From assembly GCA_933207985.1 (NCBI GenBank), contig OW240918.1, forward strand, positions 113,248,999-113,312,998: a stretch of DNA of 64,000 nucleotides, given 5' to 3'. The notes beneath the pieces were generated by a model. The model worked only from the letters and a program-made list of their open reading frames with translations, did no database searches and was not told where the DNA came from. Both the position numbers and the translations under genes were made by a program. This document shows positions 1 to 9,990 of the stretch, one piece after another; positions within the stretch are counted from its first letter, which is position 1; the number at the start of each line of letters is the position of its first letter. Origin of the DNA: Pelobates cultripes (Eukaryota > Chordata > Amphibia > Anura > Pelobatidae).

Positions 1-458
1 TTGCGAATCCGTAGTACACCTACCAGAAGGATGGGCCTCTCTCCTTTTGAAATCATGTACGGGCGACCACCTCCCGTGCTTGGTAACTTAAGGGGGGATT
101 TGAGTCAGTTGGGAGAAGGAATTACCCGGCAGCAGGTTGTAGAGTTGGGTAAGACTATGGAGGAGGTACAGAAATGGGTACAAGATAGATTACCTGTGAA
201 TATTTATCCCCAATTCATAGTTACCACCCAGGCGACCAAGTGTGGATTAAAGAGTGGAATAATGTGCCGTTAGGGCCCAAGTGGAGAGGTCCTTATGTTG
301 TTCTTTTGTCTACCCCTACAGCGATAAAAGTAGCCGAAGTGACTCCGTGGATACATCACTCCAGGGTTAAACCAGCAGCAGCCGATTCTTGGCAAGTTAC
401 AGCAGATCCAGAGAATCCCTGCAAGATCCGGTTAAAACGCACGACTCAGTCGGAGTGA
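1..458 (+). pseudogene. endogenous retrovirus pol, C-terminal integrase end (frameshifted)
   Basis: This is the 3' end of a retroviral pol gene; the rest lies left of the window. The first reading frame runs to about base 215-270 and holds a typical late-integrase stretch (SPFEIMYGRPPP). The continuation is in another frame from about base 228 to the stop at 456-458 and carries the C-terminal integrase SH3-like core ([19 protein letters not shown]). One indel between about bases 200 and 230 therefore breaks the gene. The W-x-GPY-x-VLL and WIHxSxVK patterns are those of gammaretrovirus-like integrases. It lies just upstream of env in normal pol-env order. The break means this provirus cannot make intact Pol, although env downstream is open. 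Confidence 0.85.
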
Positions 459-664
459 CGAGGAACCTTGTGGATTACAAATTTTATTGTTTCAGAGACT
501 TGGTAAGTGAGTGAGAAGGCCATAATAAAGCCTGTCCACTCACCAACGAGTGTATAAGTCAGGGAAAGTCTTGAGGGGACCCCTGTGAAGACGAGCAGAA
601 CTCCATTCCCTGCAGCCCTTACATCCTGGAAGCTGAGGTGCCTTCGCACGGACGAAGACTGAGG

Positions 665-2746
665 ATGACGACGAAAGATGTATTTTTAATAATGTTTATT
701 TATGTGTATTTTTATATTCAGGAAGGTAGAGGTACCGACACTCCTAGCTGTGAGGTATGCATTAAGACTACAAGAACAGGTAACCATATATCCCAGACCC
801 TAATTTGGCATTCGCAATATGAGTGTAAAGGAGATGTATCAAGATGTAGATACTTAAATATAGAATATAGTGTGTGTCATTTAGGAGTAGGAGAACCTAA
901 GTGCTTCAGTCCTGAGTATCAACCCCGTACAATTTGGTTGACTCTCAGAAATGGAGATTCTCAGGGGACCCTAATTAATAAGACGGTATTAAAATCCGTA
1001 TATTCTTCAGGTGCTCTGCTATTTGATGCGTGTAAAGCAATATCAAGTGGTAGAAAGCCGTGGAATGTATGTGGGGATCTTAGATGGGAGAGGACGTATG
1101 GGTCTAACGATAAATATATTTGTCCCAGTAGTAAAAATAAATATGTAAGTCCAAGATGCCCAAATAGAGATTATAACTTCTGCCCATATTGGTCTTGTGT
1201 GGGGTGGGCGACTTGGGGACAGACAGCAGACAAGGACATGATTGTGACTAAGTTGCCTACTGATCCATATTGTAAGTCTATGGAATGCAATCCAATCCAT
1301 ATACTTATAAATAACCCTGACAAGTTCTTAGATAAATATGGTAATTTATTTGGGTTTCAAATATATGGGACGGGTTTAGACCCTGGGACAATATTGTTTA
1401 TAGGGATAGAGACTGATACGGTAACCTCCCAAACTCATCAAGTATACCATTCCTTTTATGAAGAGATGAGCATAGATAATAAGATCCCCCATAATGCTAA
1501 AAACTTGTTCATTGATTTAGCCGAGAGTATTGCCGGTAGTCTTAATGTTACCAACTGCTATGTGTGTGGAGGTACTAACATGGGAGACCAATGGCCTTGG
1601 GAAGCAAAGGAGGTAATGTCCGGTTCTGAGGCAGTTGACCAATTAATATCTACACAAGCCGACTATCATATGAGTGTTAGAGGTAAATCTGAGTGGAGAT
1701 TGAAGACCTCCATCATAGGTTATGTTTGCATAGCGAGGAAAGGAATGATGTATAATACTTCTGTAGGAGAATTAACTTGTCTAGGGCAAAAAGCTTATGA
1801 TGATGATACAAAGAATACAACTTGGTGGTCGGCTTCAAATGTCTCAGAACCATCTAACCCGTTTGCAAGATATGCCAATTTAAAGGACGTATGGTTTGAT
1901 CTATCCATCACATCTAACTGGAGAGCCCCAGCGAATTTGTACTGGATCTGTGGTAAGAAGGCCTATTCGGAGTTACCACAGGACTGGGAAGGGGCATGTG
2001 TGTTGGGTATGTTGAAACCATCCTTCTTCTTGTTGCCTATTGAAACAGGTGAGACTTTAGGTGTTAAAGTGTATGATGTGAATCATAGGAAGAAAAGGGG
2101 ACCCATAGAGATGGGTGCCTGGGAAGATAATGAATGGCCTCCCCAGCGTATTATAGATTATTATGGGCCAGCCACGTGGGCAGAGGATGGTACCTTTGGT
2201 TATAGAACCCCTATTTATATGCTCAACCGCATTATAAGGTTACAGGCGGTGGTTGAGATCATTACTAACGAGACATCACAAGCGCTCAATCTTCTAGCGA
2301 AGCATAATACCAGGATGAGGACAGCAGTTTACCAAAATAGATTAGCCTTGGATTATCTTTTGGCAGTAGAGGGAGGTGTATGTGGGAAGTTTAACCTGAG
2401 CAATTGCTGTCTTCAAATAGATGACGAAGGGCAAGCAATAGCTGAGCTTACTAGCCATATGGTTAAACTAGCGCATGTGCCTACTCAGGTATGGAAAGGG
2501 TACAATCCAAGTAGTTGGTTTGGTAGCTGGTATGAGTGGTTTGGAGGGCTTAAGGCAGTGGTAGGTGGAGTCCTACTGATTTTAATGTTGTGTCTACTCC
2601 TGCCGTGTCTTATACCCTTAGTAGTTAGGTCTGTGCAAAGCCTGATAGAAAATATAGCAGAGAGGAAGGCTGCTGCACAGATAATGGCAATTTATAAATA
2701 TAAGGCTCTAGATCAGGGAGAACCAATGCAGGAAGACGAGTGTTGA
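665..2746 (+). CDS. env: endogenous retrovirus envelope glycoprotein, intact reading frame
   Basis: Uninterrupted 693-codon Env frame. The first ATG is at 665; the frame opens slightly earlier but without ATG. Residues about 1-21 form a hydrophobic signal peptide. The surface subunit carries many Cys and N-glycosylation sequons and a CYVC (CXXC) motif near residue 298, typical of gamma-type Env with a disulphide-linked SU-TM. RKKR near residue 475 is a furin site. The transmembrane subunit has a heptad-rich region, then a C-x7-CC motif near residues 573-582, a single membrane span at about 629-653 and a cytoplasmic tail of about 40 residues. The stretch after RKKR is rich in charged and aromatic residues, without the usual hydrophobic fusion peptide. 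An intact Env beside a broken Pol could be a young insertion or a retained gene; the sequence alone does not decide. Confidence 0.9.
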   Translation: MTTKDVFLIMFIYVYFYIQEGRGTDTPSCEVCIKTTRTGNHISQTLIWHSQYECKGDVSRCRYLNIEYSVCHLGVGEPKCFSPEYQPRTIWLTLRNGDSQGTLINKTVLKSVYSSGALLFDACKAISSGRKPWNVCGDLRWERTYGSNDKYICPSSKNKYVSPRCPNRDYNFCPYWSCVGWATWGQTADKDMIVTKLPTDPYCKSMECNPIHILINNPDKFLDKYGNLFGFQIYGTGLDPGTILFIGIETDTVTSQTHQVYHSFYEEMSIDNKIPHNAKNLFIDLAESIAGSLNVTNCYVCGGTNMGDQWPWEAKEVMSGSEAVDQLISTQADYHMSVRGKSEWRLKTSIIGYVCIARKGMMYNTSVGELTCLGQKAYDDDTKNTTWWSASNVSEPSNPFARYANLKDVWFDLSITSNWRAPANLYWICGKKAYSELPQDWEGACVLGMLKPSFFLLPIETGETLGVKVYDVNHRKKRGPIEMGAWEDNEWPPQRIIDYYGPATWAEDGTFGYRTPIYMLNRIIRLQAVVEIITNETSQALNLLAKHNTRMRTAVYQNRLALDYLLAVEGGVCGKFNLSNCCLQIDDEGQAIAELTSHMVKLAHVPTQVWKGYNPSSWFGSWYEWFGGLKAVVGGVLLILMLCLLLPCLIPLVVRSVQSLIENIAERKAAAQIMAIYKYKALDQGEPMQEDEC

Positions 2747-2853
2747 AGATTCACATCATAGGATAAGTCTGGTCTGGTTCAAAGGTAACTTGTGGTGTAT
2801 GCAAACCAAGGTTAAGTGATGCCTCAAGTAATTGTAAAATATCAAGAGGCATC

Positions 2854-2864
2854 AAAGGGGGGAA
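2854..2864 (+). other. retroviral polypurine tract
   Basis: An uninterrupted purine run (AAAGGGGGGAA) lies about 107 bases after the env stop and directly before the TG that opens the LTR. This is the position and composition expected of the plus-strand DNA primer site of a retrovirus. Confidence 0.75.
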
Positions 2865-3300
2865 TGTGGTGGAATCTCGGTAAAAATAAATTTAGTAGGC
2901 CGAGATTACCACGTGGCATGTGTACGTGCATATGCTGACGTATCGATCAGTTGGTTGCACGAGGCAAGATACGATCAGTAGTGTACGGAGCATGTGCAAG
3001 AATACAGGATGTAGTATTCCCCTCCTCCATTGTGCTGGACAAGCCATGCGGTCAAGCAGGAAGTTAATTCTTATTTGTAATGATTGGTCAAGAGAATGTG
3101 CGGGTGGAGCTTAATATGGGAGGAGTTATGTGCCTATATAGGGAGCCTGCACTATTGTTCAGGGCTCAGAACTTGCTGTATTTTTGGTGACATTAGTCCC
3201 TCTGAGTCCCGATCGGTGATCCAATAAAGAATCTCTTCCTTCCTGAAGAAACCTGTGTCCATCTCTCTGTGCTTTGCTTCCGTCAGTTTCTCCGGTATCA
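2865..3300 (+). repeat. 3' LTR of the endogenous retrovirus
   Basis: The LTR begins TGTGGTGGAA directly after the polypurine tract and ends about ...CCGGTATCA. A TATA box (TATATA, 3135-3140) is followed about 88 bases later by a polyadenylation signal (AATAAA, 3223-3228) in a CT-rich R/U5 stretch. That gives a U3-R-U5 layout and a length of about 436 bp. The left edge is firm because of the tract; the right edge rests only on the terminal CA, and the 5' LTR is outside the window, so the two cannot be compared for age. Confidence 0.75.
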
Positions 3301-3339
3301 CTTTATCTGATGCTGATGTCCTCAGTGACCTCCAGCATC

Positions 3340-3623
3340 AGATTTTCCCTATTGGAAAGAATTGAATAATGCTTTCCTATGGGGAGGTCTAATGCGCGCA
3401 GGCATTGCCTGACCCAGCGCAGAGGAACACTGGCGCTAGATTCAGGTAAGTGGCTAAAGGGGTTTTAACCTCTTCACCCCCGAGGGAGGGGGACACCTAT
3501 TAACCCTATAGTGCTAGGAAAACGACTTGGTTTTCCTGGCACTATAGGATCCCTTTAAAGGGACCTGGGAATATGCACCCAGAATGAGATGAAGTGGTCG
3601 GGGTACCTATAGTGTCCCTTTAA
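3340..3623. mobile_element. T2-like TTAA MITE fragments
   Basis: Two abutting palindromic pieces. The second (3555-3623) starts TTAAAGGGAC and ends GTGTCCCTTTAA. The first carries the internal 'mutated splice-like' core (CTAGATTCAGGTAAGTGGC followed by a GGGAGGGGGACAC stretch) that recurs at 8624-8816, 34353-34682 and 62575-62802. The TTAA ends and TTAAAGG termini match T2-type MITEs known from Xenopus. Confidence 0.65.
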
Positions 3624-4612
3624 ATTTGAAATCCACTCTGAATTACTGAGAATTCTCACTTTAGTAAATAACCCTGTGATATGAAAGTTCTTATATTTGC
3701 ATTGATGACATCAGTTATCGGTCCTTTTCGGATGGAACTCGCTACCTCTGCCTATGTTCTCAGAACTTTGTTCAAATAGGGATGACATGGATATAACATG
3801 GAAAGACAGCTTCTACTTTAGATGTATAGCAGAAGAGAGGGGCTTTTTCTTCCTGAAGAACAGAAATTTTACATTCTGCATGCAGGAGTAACCTCTAATT
3901 ATATCATGAAACACCCACAGGAAAAGTCATGAATCACAGGCCAACCTCAGCATAAGCCAGGGAATTCCGCTCCTAATGTAAAGACACATGCTTTACTATC
4001 ATTGCATTAGGACTACTAACTTTATTCACCCTTTTCTTTTTAATCTTTGCAATGTTGTAAATGCATATAGAGTTGGATATCTTGAAGCAGAGTGCGATAT
4101 TTTCTAAACAATCTAGAACATCCTACATTCATATTACTTGTTATGACAGATAATTGCATCATACCAGACAACTGCAATAATTTGCTTTTAACGTGTATTA
4201 AATCTAGGAGTCGATAATAGCAAAATAAAACATATACAAAATGTTTACACATTGCAACAATGAATATCGCAACAAATCAAAAACTCACGCACCATTAACT
4301 ACTATATACTAAAAAACACACACCCAGTATTAACATAAAAAAAATAAAAATAAAACAACATCCTAATGACACTTCCATGAATATTGCTAGCTATGGAAGT
4401 ACAATACACACACATAATATATATATATATTAGGCTCACTAATGGTCATTGCTATGATTTATCAGGTACTGTAAAGAATGTAAGATTTCATCAAATAGAT
4501 GAGTTGATGAAATGTGTTGAACCAACATACAACAAAATAAATGTTAAAACAGACATCCTGAAACAAAATTATCCATCAGTTTCTTTTCTCATTTGGTCAT
4601 TCAAGGTTCAAC
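3624..4612. other. no gene seen; AT-rich intron 1 of ABCC1 (inferred)
   Basis: No convincing exon on either strand. Bases about 3627-3672 contain one end of a short MITE (GAATTCTCACTTTAGTAAATAACCC) whose relatives occur at 8441-8609, 21898-21968 and 43524-43695. A short AT run is near 4418. If ABCC1 exon 1 at 5522-5563 is right, everything to its left is ABCC1 intron 1, including the retrovirus. Confidence 0.5.
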
Positions 4613-4684
4613 TTTAACCCCTTAAGGACCAAACTTCTGGAATAAAAGGGAATCACGACATGTCATGTGTCCTTAAGGGGTTAA
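4613..4684. mobile_element. 72-bp palindromic MITE
   Basis: Begins TTAACCCCTTAAGGACC and ends GTCCTTAAGGGGTTAA, so almost the whole element is one inverted repeat with TTAA at both edges. It is a minimal non-autonomous TTAA-type element with no coding capacity. Confidence 0.75.
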
Positions 4685-5402
4685 AAGTGAAATATTTTAA
4701 TACACAGTTCAGTGAGTAAACAGACACCAAGCACAAGGGCTTTTTTCTACTTTTTAAGATTATTTGAAAGTCAACTTACACTTGACTTGGGGAATTTTAA
4801 CGCCACTGCAACACAGGAGAATAGAACAGCCACAAATGAGGAAAGAAAAAAAAAGTATAAAGAACTCTGTGTGTCAGGGTCACCAAGTTTCTCCTTTTTT
4901 TGGGGGGGGGTTATGAACATTAAATTGATTTAAAGGGACATATCTGATAATAGTTTAAAAACTGACAGAACCCCTTGTACACACATTGGTAACCTAGTCT
5001 CAATGCACAGCTTATACAATAGCAAAATAAATAAATAAAAGGTCTTGTTCAGCACTTCAATTTATCATAACCCTTCTTGCCTTGAACTCCTTTTATTTGA
5101 GAGATGAATGTAAGATATTTTAGATCTACACTGCACTATTCCATGTTATGTTCTGCAGCATGCCTATTATTATTATCATTATTATTCCTGTAAGGTTTCT
5201 GAAGCTGAATACTAGGCAAGTTTAAGAAAATATATATTTATATAAATTAAAATAAAGGAAGAAGAGGAGAAGGGAGGTGTGTTCAGTAAGCCCAAAGCAT
5301 CCAACACAGAGGAAGCCCTCAGCTTTGTAGCTAGCCAGCTGCCTGGAGAGGGGGGGACATTAAGAGTGGTGGTCCAGGAGGCAGCTCACCACATGTCATA
5401 GG
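4685..5402. other. no gene seen
   Basis: AT-rich single-copy-looking sequence with simple runs (TTATTA near 5167, G-run near 4902). The base composition rises in G+C from about 5250 as the ABCC1 promoter region is approached. No coding signal was found. Confidence 0.4.
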
Positions 5403-5421
5403 ACTACAACTCCCAGCATGC
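5403..5421. promoter_or_regulatory. ZNF143/STAF-type binding motif
   Basis: The string ACTACAACTCCCAGCATGC matches the long, distinctive ZNF143 (STAF) site found in many vertebrate CpG-island promoters. It lies about 100 bases inside ABCC1 intron 1, downstream of the minus-strand start codon. Binding is inferred from the motif only. Confidence 0.65.
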
Positions 5422-5521
5422 TCTGTGTGTGAGGGTTGAGCCTGATAGGAGTAGTAGTAGCTCTGCGCTGTGGTCAGCCCTGGCTGCCAGCCGGGTACAG
5501 GGAAGATGCGGACTCTCTTAC

Positions 5522-5563
5522 CCAGAAGGGGTCGGTGCCGTCATAGCTGCAGAAGGATTCCAT
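5522..5563 (-). CDS. abcc1: ABCC1 (multidrug resistance-associated protein 1), coding exon 1
   Basis: On the minus strand an ATG in good context (CGGGATGG) opens 14 codons, MESFCSYDGTDPFW, then a consensus donor GTAAGAG in phase 0. Vertebrate ABCC1 exon 1 encodes a short extracellular N-terminus with the same FCSxDGxDPxW pattern and ends at the same Trp in phase 0. ABCC1 is a plasma-membrane ABC exporter of glutathione and glucuronide conjugates and leukotriene C4; only its extreme N-terminus is in this window. No exon 2 candidate is visible to the left, so intron 1 exceeds 5.5 kb and contains the retrovirus. The head-to-head order with CEP20 matches human chromosome 16p13.11, which supports the call. 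The exon is too short for ordinary ORF scans. Confidence 0.85.
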
Positions 5564-5790
5564 CCCGGGGTTCCAGCGGGGAAACAGCCGGCACTAGGGC
5601 AGCTCGGGGAGGAGGAGGCAGGCAGGAGCCCGGCTACATAACAAGTTCGCCGGTGACAAGCGAGCTGATTGGCTGAGCGGCAACGGACGGCCGGGCGCTG
5701 ATTGGCTGCCGGTCACGCTGAGAGCCTGGTGACGTCAGCAGAGTCAGCTTATAGAGCATGGTTGTTGTGCTAGCAGTGGGTCCCAGTAAG
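5564..5790 (-). promoter_or_regulatory. ABCC1 promoter: two CCAAT boxes and a CRE
   Basis: This is a CpG-rich stretch upstream of the ABCC1 start. Read on the minus strand it has two CAGCCAATCAG boxes (ATTGG on plus at 5668-5672 and 5701-5705, 33 bases apart, the usual NF-Y spacing) and a full palindromic CRE TGACGTCA (5730-5737). There is no clear TATA on the minus strand, as expected for a CpG-island gene. The minisatellite begins only about 70 bases beyond the CRE. Confidence 0.7.
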
Positions 5791-5805
5791 AGGGCTGCCA
5801 GCAGC

Positions 5806-7393
5806 ATGTTACCAGGGGTCCATCCCTGAAAGCGTGTTAACAGGGGGTCCATCCCTGAAAGCGTGTTAACAGGGGGTCCATCCCTGAAAGCATGTTAACA
5901 GGGGGTCCATCCCTGAAAGCATGTTAACAGGGGTCCATCCCTGAAAGCATGTTAACAGGGGTCCATCCCTGAAAGCGTGTTAACAGGGGTCCATCCCTGA
6001 AAGCATGTTAACAGGGGTCCATCCCTGAAAGCGTGTTAACAGGGGGTCCATCCCTGAAAGCGTGTTAACAGGGGGTCCATCCCTGAAAGCGTGTTAACAG
6101 GGGTCCATCCCTGAAAGCGTGTTAACAGGGGTCCATCCCTGAAAGCGTGTTACCAGGGGGTCCATCCCTGAAAGCGTGTTAACAGGGGGTCCATCCCTGA
6201 AAGCATGTTAACAGGGGGTCCATCCCTGAAAGCGTGTTAACAGGGGTCCATCCCTGAAAGCGTGTTAACAGGGGGTCCATCCCTGAAAGCGTGTTAACAG
6301 GGGGTCAATTCCAAGTGTAAGGCCAGAGCGGCCAAACTGAAAGCATGTTAACAGGGGGTCAATTCCTGAAAGCATGTTAGCAGGGGCCAATTCCTGGGGA
6401 GTCAATTCCAAGTTTAACAGGGGGTCCATCCTGAAAGCGTGTTAACAGGGGCCCATCCTGAAAGCTGTTAACAGGGGTCATCCCTGAAAGCGTGTTAACA
6501 GGGGATCCATCCCTGAAAGCGTGTTAACAGGGGGTCAATTCCAAGTGTAAGGCCAGAGCGGCCAAACTGAAAGCATGTTAACAGGGGGTCAATTCCTGAA
6601 AGCATGTTAGCAGGGAGCCAATTCCTGAAAGCACGTTAACAGAGGGTCAATTCCTGAAAGCATGTTAACAGGGGGTCCATCCCTGAAAGCATGTTAACAG
6701 GGGGTCAATTCCAAGTGTAAGGCCAGAGCGGCCAAACTGAAAGCATGTTAACAGGGGTTCAATTCCTGAAAGCATGTTAACAGGGGGTCCATGCCCAAAA
6801 GCATGTTAACAGGGGGTCAATTCCAAGTTTAAGGCCAGAGTAGCCAAACTGAAAGCATGTTAACAGGGGGTCAATTCCTGAAAGCATGTTAGCAGGGAGC
6901 CAATTCCAAGTGTAAGGCCAGAGCAGCCAAACTGAAAACATGTTAACAGGGGGTCAATTCCTGAAAGCATGTTAACAGGGGGTCAATTCCAAGTGTAAGG
7001 CCAGAGCAGCCAAACTGAAAACATGTTAACAGGGGGTCAATTCCTGAAAGCATGTTAATAGGGGGTTCAATTCCAAGTGTAAGGCCAGAGTAGCCAAACT
7101 GAAAGCATGTTAACAGGGGGTCAATTCCTGAAAGCATGTTAACAGGGGGTCAATTCCAAGTGTAATGCCAGAGCGGCCAAACTGAAAGCATGTTAACAGG
7201 GGGTCAATTTCTGAAAGCATGTTAACAGGGGGTCAATTCCAAGTGTAAGGCCAGAGCGGCCAAACTGAAAGCATGTTAACAGGGGGTCAATTCCAAGTGT
7301 AAGGCCAGAGCGGCCGAACTGAAAGCATGTTAACGGGGTCAATTCCAAATGTAAGGCCAGAGTAGCCAAACTGAAAGCATGTTAACAGGGGGT
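5806..7393. repeat. minisatellite, left block
   Basis: A tandem array. From 5806 to about 6300 the unit is about 28 bp (GGGGTCCATCCCTGAAAGC, then a variable G/A, then TGTTAACA), roughly 18 copies. From about 6300 it changes to a longer composite in which that unit alternates with a 54-bp variant containing GGTCAATTCCAAGTGTAAGG and GGCCAGAGCGGCC. The ordered change of variant type along the array suggests growth from one side. Every unit keeps the GTTAAC core. Confidence 0.95.
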
Positions 7394-8133
7394 TGTAGCG
7401 GAGATCTAGTATTCCACAAGTTATCTCCGCTTAAGATCCCAGTGAGGCTCAGGAACAAGTATTTATAAATCCATAAGGCAAGGTTTCCAGCAGGTAAAAT
7501 AATATAGCAATATCCCAACAGCGATCCCAATGACTGGACGACACACAGCATCAGGAGCAGAACTAAACTTTTATTCACACAGTGGCCTTATAAAGCATGC
7601 TCCCATGCAAGGGAGGGATTTACAGTAATTACTACAGTGTCCAATCATCCTCGAGTAACCTCCCACACATCTCCTCCCCTTAGCCTGACTCATAATCCCC
7701 TTATACAGTACACAAATTCCCCCAGTTTCTGGATGTACCCCTAAACTTAGGGGTACCCCTTTAAATGTCACTTCCCCTGGTAGCCCTGATCTGGGTGAGG
7801 AACATATCCAAAAATCACCCAGATCGGACCAGGGGTTCGGGAAATCTGTGGAGGTAATAAAAAGACCGACCGCGCTGGAGAGAACAGCCGAAATTGGTTC
7901 CATGAGATGGGGCCCTGCGGTCGGTCACAGTACAAGGGAACAAACTGCACGAATTGCTAGGGTTACAGAGATCAGGGAGGGTTCGCATGAATCCCCTCGT
8001 TCGGTTGTTTCTTCCTACCGAACGGGGGGTCATTCGGTAGTTTGGAAGGAAATACAAGGTTAGTGTGGAGGTCTCTGCGGTGTTCGCCTAGTCGAGTGTC
8101 CGATTTGGGTTCCAGACACTCGACGGCAAAACA
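7394..8133 (-). mobile_element. solo LTR inserted in the minisatellite
   Basis: A 740-bp insertion runs from TGTAGCGGAG to GGCAAAACA on the plus strand, so it has TG...CA ends. It is flanked by a perfect 6-bp target duplication, GGGGGT (7388-7393 and 8134-8139), that reconstitutes one uninterrupted repeat unit. On the minus strand a TATAA-like box (about 7590) precedes an AATAAA (about 7573), which gives LTR orientation. No internal retroviral genes are present, so it is a solo LTR. Its CCGCTACA terminus and a GTCGAGTG-x-CxGGAAC segment recur in the LTR at 32256-33138, so the two look related. Confidence 0.85.
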
Positions 8134-8380
8134 GGGGGTCAATTCCAAGTGTAAGGCCAGAGCGGCCAAACTGAAAGCATGTTAACAGGGGGTCAATTCC
8201 TGAAAGCATGTTAACAGGGAGTCAATTCCTGAAAGCATGTTAACAGGGGGTCAATTCCAAGTGTAAGGCCAGACCGGCCAAACTGAAAGCATGTTAACAG
8301 GGGGTCAATTCCTGAAAGCATGTTAACAGGGGGTCAATTCCAAGTATAAGGCCAGAGTAGCCAAACTGAAAGCATGCCTG
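8134..8380. repeat. minisatellite, right block
   Basis: Continuation of the same array after the solo LTR, with long (54-bp) and short units mixed. It ends after GCCAAACTGAAAGCATG near 8374, where the sequence becomes unique. Confidence 0.95.
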
Positions 8381-8440
8381 AACTTGAAGAATTTATACAG
8401 TTTAGGCTGTTTTTATTTATTTTTTAATCTTATATTTGTA

Positions 8441-8609
8441 AATGAGGTGGAATTCTCACGTTAGTGAATTTCAAACTTTAGTGGAAAATAGACGAATTTA
8501 AAAAAAAATAACAGCGTCACTTCCGCTATTTTACCATGAAAATTGAAGCCCCGCGCATGTTTAATTTGCATAAACATTTACAGAGTTATTTACTGAAGTG
8601 TGAACTCAA
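8441..8609. mobile_element. short MITE with TTCACTAAA-type ends
   Basis: GGAATTCTCACGTTAGTGAA at the left and GAGTTATTTACTGAAGTGTG at the right form imperfect inverted ends of the family also seen at 21898-21968 and 43524-43695. It is non-coding. Confidence 0.45.
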
Positions 8610-8623
8610 AGGGAATTTCAAGT

Positions 8624-8816
8624 TTAAAGGACCACTATAGGCACCCAGAAAGCATTGAGAAATGCTTTCCTATGGACTGACTCTTGCCGCGCATTCAGCC
8701 AATGAAGTCCGAAGGAGGAGGAGAGTCCCCAGCGCCGAGGGAGAAAGGTAAGCCTTTAACCCCTTCCTCCCACTTCAGCACTATAGTGTTTTCCTGGCAC
8801 TATAGTGGTCCTTTAA
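8624..8816. mobile_element. T2-like TTAA MITE
   Basis: Starts TTAAAGGACCACTATAGGCA and ends CACTATAGTGGTCCTTTAA, giving near-perfect inverted termini with TTAA at both edges. The interior has the family core (GCGCCGAGGGAG followed by GGTAAGCC). Confidence 0.85.
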
Positions 8817-8885
8817 GTCCAGAGCAGCTAAAATTAAAGCATGGCTGTCTGAGATAACATTTACAATTTGGCGATTTTTACCTTA

Positions 8886-9322
8886 TAGGAACACTATAAG
8901 CACCAAAACCACTTAATCTCATTTGAAGTGATCTGGGTGCACCGGCCCTGCTATTTTTCTCCTGCAATGTAAAACATTGCTATTTTGCATATACAGTAAT
9001 GTTTAGACAAAGTACATTTAGTTTATTTTTAAGCCAGTTTTATAAGTGGGGATTCGCTGATTAACTGCGAGCATCAGTTGACCAAGAGCATCAGTTGACT
9101 GCACTCAATCAATTAATGGTGCCACTGCCCGATACCTTCCGTTTTAGAGATTTTTACAAAACGGAAGGGCACAGAGGCAGGGAGATCTGGCCATGGAACA
9201 CAGACTTTGGTGTTAAATTATTCAAGAACAGTTTAACAACTTAAGATGACCCAGTGACTCTTGGCACAACAACAACTTAATTTCGATTTAGTTGTTTTGG
9301 TACCCAGAGTCGTTCTTTAATG
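8886..9322. mobile_element. diverged MITE-like element
   Basis: AGGAACACTATAAGCACCAA on the left and GTACCCAGAGTCGTTCTTTAA on the right look like degenerate T2-type ends in opposite orientation. The interior has no coding signal. Confidence 0.4.
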
Positions 9323-9404
9323 AACTGATTTGGAGACTTATATGCCTTACATATGAAAATAGTGGCATTTCTTAGAAATGGCATTGTTTATATTTTGCAA
9401 CGCC

Positions 9405-9990
9405 CATGTGCCTAGCGTCAGGATTACTAGTTGATCCAGCACGCAGAATTATATCACACCTAGGACTAAAGGTAACGTCTTACCAGGCCTTACAATGGTC
9501 GGACTTAATGTACCAGAGAATAGTCAGAATACTTGCCAAGGTCAGGGACACTGAAGGAGACACAACGATGAGGGAAAGCCAAAAGTCAAGGATACCAGAA
9601 TACAGGGAAGTCAAAACGAAACCAAAGTCAATAACCAGAATTTAAACGAACAGGAACACACTCTCGGATAACCAACTAAGGGAAACCATGACAGGGCACT
9701 GAACAAAAGGTAATATGGGTTTAAATAACCCTCCTTAGTCTGTAATTGGCTGTCTCTGCCCTCTGACCCCAAAACTATGACGTGATGCCGCACGCACATT
9801 GGCGCCATCTTTGATATGGACGCAGGTAAGTTGTTTCTAAAATTCCGGCCAGCAGCAGCCGGCGTTCCTAAGAACGTCGCACCCGCTCGGGACTGGAACG
9901 GAGGGAGACCAGTTAGCTGCCTGCCGAGCCCCAGGTAAGTTGACAACATCTCTGGTGGCGTGGCTGCTATGTTTGCGTGAAGGCACGGCA
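9405..9990 (-). repeat. LTR of the gypsy element (approximate)
   Basis: This lies 3' of the minus-strand gypsy pol relic. Read on the minus strand, a purine tract (GGAAGGGGTA) near 9997 is followed by GC-rich sequence, then a TATTTAAA box (about 9722), then a long CT-rich segment, as in a U3-R-U5. Edges are estimated because the other LTR is missing. Confidence 0.5.

Noticed and set aside
638..664. Env start at the upstream end of the open frame
   Set aside because: The frame opens at a GTG; the first ATG, followed by a signal peptide, is at 665.
7571..8057. Overlapping minus-strand frames of 60-110 codons considered as a gene
   Set aside because: They lie wholly inside the solo LTR and show no domain.
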